From the NCBI GenBank assembly GCA_020543525.1, contig JAHYIO010000007.1, positions 496,001 through 560,000 of the forward strand: 64,000 nucleotides of DNA. Reading direction: 5' to 3'. Shown one piece after another: positions 55,848 through 64,000 of this stretch (the first letter of the stretch is position 1; every line of letters starts with the position of its first letter). Below the pieces are notes generated by a model, which worked only from the letters and a program-made list of their open reading frames with translations, ran no database searches and was not told the origin of the DNA. Made by a program: the position numbers and the translations under genes. The stretch is from Coriolopsis trogii. Its lineage: Eukaryota; Basidiomycota; Agaricomycetes; Polyporales; Polyporaceae.

Positions 55848-56573
55848 ATGTCACAACGTTGCGCAGGCAGGCCTGTACGCCATCTCCATGACGGTCTCCA
55901 CTTCAAGCTCGAGCTCAAGTACGACCACCAGACGCGTGAGACCATCCGCACCTGGGTGTATCGGAAAGAGCAGGTGGCTGACCCCGACATCCACCTCCAC
56001 ATACCCAAGGCCAAGTCCGCGGGCGAGAAGGTGTGCATACTCTCTCGACTTCCACATCATCTCCCATCTCATCCCCATCGCTCTTCCCAGTTCCCCATCG
56101 TCCCCCCTGCACCCAAGCCTGACAGTGCTGAGCGTTTTGCCCCCTGTTGGGGGGCGGAGCGCAAGCACATGCGCGAGACTCCCGTCGTCGGTACTCGTTA
56201 CTGCATTCACCTGCACGCACACGTGCCCGAGAACCTGCCGTACAGGATCTCGGAACTCGCACCCGCACAGGAGGCGTCGAGCCACCGCCTCCTCCCTCGC
56301 GAGTTCAGGTGCCTCCCCTTCGCCGGGGGGGACGACAAGTCCAAGGCGGCGCGAATCCTAGACATCCGTCATGGTGCCGCACCGCTCAAGGATGGAGCGG
56401 CCGTGCGTGCGGAGGGTCTCACCCACCACCAGTCCCGGCTGGTGCCGCTGTCAGAGGCGCAGAAGGACGTCGGCATCAAGTACCGGTCGCTCACCCGGAC
56501 CCGCGAGGACCTCGTCGATGTTGCGTATGCGCGGAAGGTGCGCGAGCTGTGCGACCTCGCGGGGTGCCTCTAG
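55848..56573 (+). CDS. Orphan family protein, copy B (241 aa, longest member)
   Basis: Starts MSQRCAGRPVRHLHDG and continues with LHFKLELKYDHQTRETIRTWVY, a long basic/His-rich middle with HLHAHVPENLPYRI and FRCLPFAGGDDKSKAARIL, then SRLVPLSEAQKDVGIKYRSLTR, ARKVRELCDLAGCL and TAG. The LVPLSxAQKDVxIKYR motif ties it to copies A and C. One open frame covers it; an alternative splice at GAGAAG|GTGTGC (56032) has a good donor but no clear in-frame acceptor. No transmembrane or secretory segment is seen. The family is not recognised and may be lineage-specific. Confidence 0.6.
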   Translation: MSQRCAGRPVRHLHDGLHFKLELKYDHQTRETIRTWVYRKEQVADPDIHLHIPKAKSAGEKVCILSRLPHHLPSHPHRSSQFPIVPPAPKPDSAERFAPCWGAERKHMRETPVVGTRYCIHLHAHVPENLPYRISELAPAQEASSHRLLPREFRCLPFAGGDDKSKAARILDIRHGAAPLKDGAAVRAEGLTHHQSRLVPLSEAQKDVGIKYRSLTRTREDLVDVAYARKVRELCDLAGCL

Positions 56574-57190
56574 GGGATGGATGGTCGCTAGCCAAGCAAT
56601 GCACCGGTGCTGGCCGAGGAGCTGCGCTTCTCCCTTCTTCCCGGTGAGCACAGGCAGACGATGTCGGCCAGGCGGTGACGTTTTTGGTCTTTTGACAGGT
56701 CGTAGGTATTGAACTCCGAGTCCCGGAGTGGAGGTATCGTATGGGCTATGGCTGGAGATTCTGCTGCTCTTCCTTCCTCGTACCGGTCGTTGATCACCTA
56801 CTACACAGGCCATAACGAGCGGCATTGGACGCGAACCGCCGACTGACGACCACCGACTGACCGACTCCGACCGCGACCGACTTCGACCGACATGCACGCG
56901 TGCAGGCCTTGGAACTGGCTCGGAGAGGGTTGATCTCCTCTCTGGGTCAGTACGTGCGGGAGTCGACGGGGCTGCAGGTCTCCTGTGGTCTTTGACGCTC
57001 TCTGATGGTTCCTTCGGGAGCCTCTGTGCACTTTGATCAATTTTTTCCACACCCCTCCTAGTGAGGTGGTTTTCGGTTCTCCGATACTTTTGTTTGGGCG
57101 AGTGGTGGAAGTGGTAGACGCCTGCAGTCTCGGACGCTCCTTGACGGCTCCTTCGGGAGCCCTCTGTGCATGGTGATGCATGGAGGTTAA

Positions 57191-57904
57191 ACAAAACCCC
57201 TCCTCGAGAGGGGACCCTTCTCTCTCGCAGCCTCTTCTGCTCCCGAGTCCCGGGGCGCGAAGCGCTGCGAGAAACACAAGAGGTTCCCTCTCAAGGTCGG
57301 ATTTCGTCGGTGCCAGTGAGGCTGACCGATCGACGGTCGTCTCCATCCTTCGGCGTGTCATGGAGGATCCTGCATACCGTTACACGTCGGTCTGTACACC
57401 TTCTTACATGCCTCATTGACAGCTTGCGTCTCGTGAGCCTCGGTTTGGACGCAGCATGATTAGAAATGTCACCGATTCTCCGGCATGAATTCGCTAGCAT
57501 TTCATCCATGGCGCCGATTCTCAGGTCTCAGTTGAGTAACAAGTTGAGCAGGCCCCAATTTTGCTTTCGGGAGTCGCCTGTGGGAGACCATAGTTGTACA
57601 CTCGTATGACGACTCGGGCGAATCGTATGCCCACCCTTGTCCTCATTCATCGTCGGAGAGTACACTACATCCAACGACGCGTGCCATCGAGGTCCTTCAG
57701 GTGTGCAGTGTCGAGACTGCGAGCAGGATCACCATCAAGACATTCGACTGCAGGACTGGACCAACATACTATGGCATGCTTGTTCTCCACGCATGAGTTG
57801 TCGGCGACCTCCCTGTGAAGACCAATCGGTCACCATTCGGTAAGGTGACCTACTAGCTCGTCTGCAGGAGTCGCGAGGATGACGCCAGCGGTCCAGAGTC
57901 CAAC
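57191..57904. other. Spacer between cassettes, nothing recognised
   Basis: It holds no domain and no repeat with the cassettes. Confidence 0.5.
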
Positions 57905-57970
57905 TGAGGCTGACCGGTTCTCCCTTGTATGGCCATGTCCGCCGCAGCGGTCCAAATTACAATGTCGACC

Positions 57971-57978
57971 TATATAAC
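57971..57978 (+). promoter_or_regulatory. TATA box of orphan gene copy C
   Basis: TATATAAC lies 108 bp before the ATG at 58079, as in copy A. Confidence 0.6.
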
Positions 57979-58078
57979 AGCGACGCTGGCCGCTCCCTCT
58001 CCCCACCTATTTTGCACCCAGACTTTCATCATCACCGCTCTCAGCATTCACTTCTTGACAATCCACCCACCCTTCATC

Positions 58079-58303
58079 ATGTCTCACCAACACACTGCTA
58101 CTTCTCAGATCTCGTCTGTCCCTCGTGTATCCGAACTTGCCAGGAGGGGGGCAATGCGCAGCCAACATCGCCCCGCTCCTCGTGAGGGAGGGCTGGCAAC
58201 GTTTGGCGGGCTTCGGCTCGTCCCGTTGTCAGTCGCACAAAAGGACGTCAAGATCAAGTATCGCGGCTTCGCGCGCAAGCTCGAGGTCAGCATGAAGTTT
58301 TAG
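58079..58303 (+). CDS. Orphan family protein, copy C (at least 74 aa)
   Basis: Almost identical to copy A, differing only in the last few unspliced residues (SMKF against SIKV). That pattern would fit an exon end just before them. In this copy the first downstream module keeps a long frame running W-C-R-A-A-T-L-D-G, then RHARVQALGTARRRLI, to TAA at about 58640. A spliced product of roughly 130-140 residues is possible. Function is unknown. Confidence 0.55.
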   Translation: MSHQHTATSQISSVPRVSELARRGAMRSQHRPAPREGGLATFGGLRLVPLSVAQKDVKIKYRGFARKLEVSMKF

Positions 58304-59560
58304 AGGGTTCCGACTGGTTCGGGATCCGGGGGTGCTAGTCGTCTGGGTCTCCGGAATGAAAGTATCGTATAGGCTTTGTTCGAGGATTCTGCATCTCGTT
58401 CCTATGGCTGAGCACTTTCTACACAGGTGGTGCCGAGCCGCGACACTGGATGGGCGAAGCTGCGACCGACATGCACGCGTGCAAGCCCTTGGAACTGCTC
58501 GGAGACGGTTGATCACCTCTCCGGGTCAGTCTGTGCAAGGAGCTGAAGGGGCTGTAGGAACGAGCCGCCGCCTGCAGTCTTGGACGCTCCTTGACGGCTC
58601 CTTCGGGAGCCCTCTGTGTATGTTGATGCATGGAGGTTAAACAGAAGGGGCGCCGGGTCGGTCCCCGAGTTGAAGGGATTGTATAGGCTATGGCTTTCTG
58701 CTGCTCTTCTCCTTCGCGATCCTATGGCTGAGCACTGTCTACACAGGTCATACCGAGCGGCATTGGACGCGAACGGCCGACCGACGACCACCGACGGACC
58801 GACTCCGACCGCGACCGACTTCGACCGACATGCACGCGTGCAGGCCTTGGAACTGGCTCGGAGAGGGTTGATCTCCTCTCTGGGTCAGTACGTGCGGGAG
58901 TCGACGGGGCTGCAGGTCTCCTGTGGTCTTTGACGCTCTCTGATGGTTCCTTCGGGAGCCTCTGTGCACTTTGATCAATTTTTTCCACACCCCTCCTAGA
59001 GAGGCGGTTTTCGGTTCTCCGATATCGTTCTTTGGGGGAGTGGTAGAAGTGGCGGCGAGGAGTCTTCCTTTTTGCTCTTTGCAGGTTGCTTGGGACGTCG
59101 ACGTCAAGAACATCAAGATAGTGGTACTCCGGATCCTCGGAGGAGAGGTATTGTGCAGGCTATGGCCGTAGTCTCTTCTGCTTCTATCTTGTCATTCCTG
59201 TGGATGAACACTTCCTACACAGGTCATACCGAGTGGCACTGAACACGAAACGAACAACCCCGACCGACTGCCACAACTGACTGCGACCGACGACCGACGA
59301 CATGCACGCGTGCAGGCCTTTGGAACTGCTCAGAGAGGGTTGATCACCTCTCTGGGTCAGTGCGGGCGGTTGCCGAGGGGACTGCAGGAAACGAGCCACC
59401 TCCTGTAGTCTCTGACGCTTCTCGCTAACTCGGGGCCTTCGGACTCCGACCTCCCTTGTGGAGGACCCCTCTTTCTCCCTCTCAACGTCCTTGATTCTCG
59501 AGTACGAGGTGTCGCAGAGTTGCGAGAGATGAAGACGGTTCCTGCAACAAGGATCCGGAC

Positions 59561-60091
59561 GTACTTGTGATGCTCGAGTGACGGGTATACATAGTGGTGT
59601 TCATCATGTTGTGCGCATGTCATGCGGAACGGGGCGTAGATACAGGAAATGTTTGTGTAGAAGCAGTGCGAGGATAGTCGTGGGGGTGGAGAGCGGCTTG
59701 GGGACGACTGCGACCTGTGGGTCAATCGATCGTGCTCGAGGGTGATTGGTATCACCAGGAGGCGGCCGTTCAGGTTGGCTGGAAGAGACTCCGCTGGAGC
59801 GGGAGGGGCCGACCCTATGCGTCCCTACGGAGGCGGTTGCACTGGTCTACAGGGGCTCGCAGATGTCCTGCAAGAAGGGAGTACGATACAGAGCATTCAC
59901 CCACCAAGTGTTGGCTGGAATCTTGTCGCAGACCTGCTTGGACAACACCACGCTCGTGCGAGATTTCGTAAACGAGGTGACTATTCGTTGCGGTCCTGAT
60001 GCTGTCGTAAGTTCGTACAAATAGTGGTACATACACTACATGGCGTATACATGTCAAAGGGTAAATCTCATGCACTACTTGCATGTTCGAC
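59561..60091. other. Intergenic region, nothing recognised
   Basis: It lies between the right end of cassette C and the 3' end of the minus-strand P450. Confidence 0.5.
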
Positions 60092-62271
60092 TCAGATACT
60101 GCACTGAGCGGTGCGGTACGCGACCTGGGCTACCTTCGACTCCGAGCGGGGCGTAATCTTACACTTGAAAGGGAGGGGGTAGCTGCCCAGCGCGCGTCAG
60201 AGATGGAGACCAGAAGAACGAGAGTGCTCGAGCCGTGACATCACCGTACCTGATGAGGCCAGTCGTGTAAGCAGGTTTGAGCTCCCCTTCGTCTGGCACT
60301 TCCACGTCGAACACGGATAGGATGGTGGAGATGAGGATGAAGACCGAGTTCTCCGCGAGGTGCTTCCCAGGGCAGAGCCTAAGCGTCGCATGCGTTAGAA
60401 TGTATGTAGCCTGTTTAGGAAGGCGAAACATCGTACCGTCTCGCAAAACCGAACGCCCATGAGGCAGGGTCAATAGGGGCGTCGTCTCCCGTCGCACCAG
60501 TAAGCCAGCGTTCGGGCACAAATTCCCTAGGGTCATACGGTCCCCGTTCCTCGAACGCAATCGACCTTGAATAGATTAGACCTCGCGGGATGCCACAATG
60601 TCGAGTATCATGCACATACCAAACGTTAGTCATGACGATCGTTCCCTTCGGAATGTCATATCCCTCATAAACGTCATCCTGCGTGACACAGCGGGCGAGA
60701 CCTTCGAACCGACAGTGTCAGAGCGACGCGCGCGCTCCAGTGAGAAGGTGACGTTACCTAGAGGAACGGCGGGGTTCCACCGCATGGTCTCCTTGATGAA
60801 CGCGTTCACGTATGGCAGGTCCGAGCGGTCGCTAATGGTAGGCAGCCGGTGCGTGCCTAGCACCTTGTCAATCTCTTGCTGGGCCAGCTTCCGCTTTTCC
60901 GGGTGCAGTGCCATTGCCATCATGGAAGTGAGCACCGTCGCATAGGTCTGGGGCAATTGCTTTAGGACTCTTAGTCAGTGAATGCGATGTAATACTTACT
61001 GTCTCTCCGCCAGCTGAAGATCAGAGTCAGCATTGTGCATGGTAGACGAGAGTATGATAGACGTACCACCATACAAAGAACCGGTCGCCCATTTGATCAA
61101 ATGCTCGATGTTACCGTTCGCGTGCTCAGCCAGGAGATAGTGAGCTAGTGAGGGCGGCGCAGTGCCCTTCTCCTATTTCTAGGCGTGAGCGCATGGGAAT
61201 GAGCGCAATAGCGAGACAACCAACCATCTCACGCTTGACGTGTTCGAAAGGTTTGGTCACAAGATGTTCAATCATAGCCTTCCCTTCGCGCGCCTTCTTC
61301 TGGAATGGCAACCAAGACGGAAGGTGTTTCACTGCGAGACGCCATGTCAGTCGGAAACAGGTGGGAGTGTGGACTACTAGTTCGGCGTACTCCACGGGAA
61401 GAAGTCGCACAGGAAGGCGCCTGGATGGGTTGTCTTGCTAATCATGCGCATCGTATTCTCAGCGTGTGTGACATACTGGTGGAAAGGGCGGTCAGGGCGA
61501 GAAAGACGCTAGGGTGAACGAACTTCACGTACGTCGTTGTCGGCGGTGTCAACGGAAAGACCGTAGGTTACGGTGAGTACGATACGCGCGGCTGCTCTGT
61601 AATATTCTTGATGGTAAGCATGATGCGTACCCGCGAGAAGGTACATCGCGTACAGTCTGACATAGTCGAAGAAGCCATCCGGGTTGTCAATGAATTGTTG
61701 CGCCAGCAATGCCGCGAGATCCTCCTGTATCGGGCACCATTGCTTGACAGCGCTTGGGCCGAGAACACTGTGCGTGAGCTTTCGATGCACTCGCCAATCA
61801 TCACCATGCCGCATCAACGGTGTGCTCTTTGACGCTGTTAGCAAACCCCGATGTATTGGCGGCGAGGCGCCTACCTGGTCCAAACGCATGAGCTCCCCGA
61901 CGACGGTGAAGACAGGTCGATCGGAGTAGAGCTTGGCGCGCTTCTCGAACAGGTCGTCGATCGCCTTCATGGAGTTGAGCATAAGGACCTTGTTCCCGAG
62001 TCCATGGAAGTATACGAGATCGCCTGGGTGTAATGACGTGTTGTGAGATCAGAGACTGGGAAGTGAGGCCCTTTGACTCACCATAAACGTACTTGAAGTC
62101 CGTGAACCGTCTCCACTCGTTCTGGGAGGGGAGCTGAAGGAGATTCCCGACGACAGGTTTAGCCGGAGGTCCAGGAGGATATCTGCGATGGGCAGACTTG
62201 ATGTATGCCTTTGCGACGACCGCAAATAGGCCGATAGCGAGCAAAGCGAGTATGGAGATGTACTCCGACAT
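60092..62271 (-). CDS. Cytochrome P450 monooxygenase (fungal secondary-metabolism type)
   Basis: The start [24 protein letters not shown] gives one N-terminal anchor, then the hinge [20 protein letters not shown]. The substrate-recognition and C-helix part has [19 protein letters not shown]. The I-helix AGGETT is split by an intron near 61000. ExxR is [13 protein letters not shown] (about 60790), the PERF element is FVPERWLTG, and the haem loop [17 protein letters not shown] is split by an intron. The final exon was fixed by matching a C-terminus of the type [16 protein letters not shown] (intron GTACGG...GGGCAG), giving a stop at 60092. At least nine short introns are present. The RR-CPG haem signature and single anchor resemble the basidiomycete O-methylsterigmatocystin-oxidoreductase-like group. 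The substrate is unknown. It belongs to a different family from the 50.5-kb P450. Confidence 0.88.
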
Positions 62272-64000
62272 GACACCAAGATGATGCAACCAAGAAAGAG
62301 TGAGTATTGCTAGAGCACCGAAATGGTGGCGGGAGGGAAAAGGTCAAGTCGGTGCACAGGGGAGGGGATGCGCAGCCAAGGCGCTATAGAGAGACGTGGT
62401 GGACGTCTATCGTCGACGTTTATACCGGGAACCTACGAGCGAAGAGGTAAGCATGACCCTTCAAGACCTTCCAGATCTCACCGAACGCGATCAGGGAAGC
62501 CAGGGGGTCGGAGCTAGTACCTTCAATTCGAAAAGCAACGGATCACTTCTCCGCGACCACAAGCGAGGGAAACGGAGTGGGTGCATGGGAAAGCCGCGGG
62601 TTCTAGATCAAACAAGGCCAAGAGCGAGATACGAGATGATCACCTTGATGAGCAGGTGCATTAACACGAAGCCGGCCGGTACAGTTACCTCCGCCAGGAC
62701 AGCCTGCTAAGATGCAAGGTAGCGCCGTCTTGGTGAGGTGCTGGAAAGTCTGGATGAACTGAAATGTCTCCGGCAAGGACTCCCCTCCATGCAGACAAAG
62801 CGCCACATGGCCCTGGAGAGTTGGAGAGATGGATCGATAGCTCAGCGTGAAGGAAGCCGGATCCGGAAGCGGATTCTCGGGGAGGATGGGGAGTGGCTAT
62901 GCCATGGGTGCCTCGTGTCTGGTTCCGCAGGTGGTGCTTGGCCTGTTCAGGACGTGTCTGCACTAGCGGATTTCCTGGTGAGCAAAGGAGTTTATACTAG
63001 ACTAGGATAGATGCATGCACTGACTTACGTTGGGGTCGACCTGAGGCGAAGATGATCAGCGCCACGCGTGCAAGTAGTACGTTCCAATCCAGCAGAGATT
63101 GTTATCGTCCCCGAATTGCCGGCGCGAAGTTTACATGGCGTCCGATGGGAGGCATGCGAGGGCAGACCGGACTTAGCATCAAGTTTCATGCGAGCCACTC
63201 TGACAAGAGTAGCAAGCCAACACCCTGGTGCAGGCTGCGAGAATGCAGGAGGGTACATAAGCATGACGTGAATGCTGCCCACAGTATCTATGGCGAGTAC
63301 GAGAGGCGCCTGAACGTTGCATTTTCTGATGTGACGCCACTGGCTAGTTTTTCAGCTCTTCTTCGTCGAACCCTGTCCTGCCTCATGTAGTCCATGGCGT
63401 CTCGGGATGGTTCGGCGGCGCAAGGTAAGTTCCCGATATGAGACTAGACCACAGGGCCTCACTTTTTGCCATGACGCATGGGATGACCCCGTCCAGTGTG
63501 AACGCGTGAGCGAGCTTGACGTCGGCGAACGTCGGGGAGGATGTTGAACTCACCAGTAAGGGTGCAGCTGAACTGCACCTGAGCTGCGCAACGTCCTGGA
63601 TGCCATCTGCTGATGGTCGTCAGTACTTAACATCAGTCGGACTAACGGGATGAGTCCCTCCGACCTCAAGAGCGCCCATGGCTTGAAAAGGAAGTCCAGC
63701 CGCCCATCGCCGCGCCACAACGTTCGCTGGGTTCAGACCTTCCAGATATGTGCAAGACGAGAGAGGAGAGCGGGCACCCTCCCGCTGCCATGCCGTCCCG
63801 GCAGCTGCCTCTCATCCGCACCCGAAATGCCGTGGTCAGGATTCGTCAACGTTGACGCGAGCAGCCTGCAGCTGACAGTCACCCAAAGCTATACTCACTA
63901 CTCACTACCACTGCTCCTATGTGACCCTTTGGTTGCAATCATATCATGTTGCTTTCGGCATTTTGTCAATTACGAGCATGGCCCAGTAAGCGATAGTCTC
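62272..64000. other. Terminal region without a supportable gene
   Basis: The promoter side of the minus-strand P450 occupies the first few hundred bases, with a GGTATAAACG motif near 62425 on the minus strand. The remainder has several short frames on both strands (for example a minus-strand stretch with ETFQFIQTFQHLTKTALP near 62750), but I could not join them into a gene. A decayed or edge-truncated gene is possible. Confidence 0.45.

Larger units (their letters stand above)
55700..57190 (+). repeat. Orphan gene-family cassette, copy B
   Basis: Shares the promoter block (CAAATCACAATG ... CTATATAAC), the LVPLSEAQKDV-type frame and, from about 56720, one module plus the hairpin blocks with copies A and C. 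The coding part is longer than in A and C. Between 57090 and 57190 a junction joins the end of the second kind of module to the end of the first (AAGTGGTAGACGCCTGCAG), a deletion or recombination scar. Confidence 0.75.
57905..59560 (+). repeat. Orphan gene-family cassette, copy C
   Basis: A close direct repeat of copy A (41575-43250) in the same order and orientation. The first module is 22 bp shorter than in copy A between the acceptor and the palindrome. Palindromes stand at 58472, 58831 and 59303; hairpins at 58596-58611 and 58945-58960. Confidence 0.85.

Noticed and set aside
62603..63390. Several 60-110 codon frames on both strands at the right end
   Set aside because: They cannot be linked by plausible splice sites into one product, and no family signature appears.
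1..64000. CRISPR arrays, operons or bacterial-type promoters
   Set aside because: The DNA is eukaryotic (introns, LTR elements, nuclear gene families). No regular spacer-repeat arrays were seen.

Overview
The window is genomic DNA from a filamentous basidiomycete (Agaricomycetes). The grounds are many 50-70 nt GT-AG introns with CTRAC-like branch sites, dense head-to-head gene packing, an aegerolysin gene, a DUF6533-type membrane protein, two P450s, and chromodomain-bearing Ty3/gypsy elements. No species is claimed.

The window has two compartments. From 1 to about 22.95 kb it is repeat-rich, mostly AT-rich and without host genes. It holds an inverted-repeat (foldback-like) structure around a small gene fragment (about 2.4-5.5 kb), a third copy of the arm sequence interrupted by a solo LTR (6710-7039, target duplication GTTGA), and an old decayed gypsy element on the minus strand (about 7991-19130). 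A younger, complete chromovirus on the plus strand (9852-17312, target duplication GTTAG) sits inside that old element. The young element has an intact gag, a -1 slippery site at the gag stop, a one-frame pol broken by six stops, a primer-binding site complementary to the start of its own predicted transcript, and a spliced gene on the opposite strand between pol and the 3' LTR.

From about 23 to 41 kb it is gene-dense housekeeping DNA: eIF5B (-), CCT2 (-), a GT39 protein O-mannosyltransferase (+), cyclin C (-), mitochondrial malate dehydrogenase (+), TSR2 (-), GRC3 (+) and an unrecognised conserved-looking protein (-). Neighbours alternate between divergent promoters of 108-320 bp and convergent ends of 200-350 bp. 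TSR2 and GRC3, both ribosome-biogenesis factors, are head to head over 108 bp.

From 41.5 to 64 kb it is more accessory: an aegerolysin (-), a large SH3 polarity protein of the Tea4/Bud14 type (-), two P450s (+ and -), a DUF6533-type membrane protein (-), and three copies of an unrecognised TATA-box gene family (41.6, 55.7 and 57.9 kb). The downstream DNA of that family is built from repeated intron-like and exon-like modules carrying a 12-bp palindrome and a UUCG-capped hairpin. The last 1.7 kb holds no gene I can support.

The most unusual items are the antisense spliced gene in the chromovirus, its self-priming arrangement, the six-nucleotide microexon behind a GC-AG intron in malate dehydrogenase, and the modular orphan gene family.
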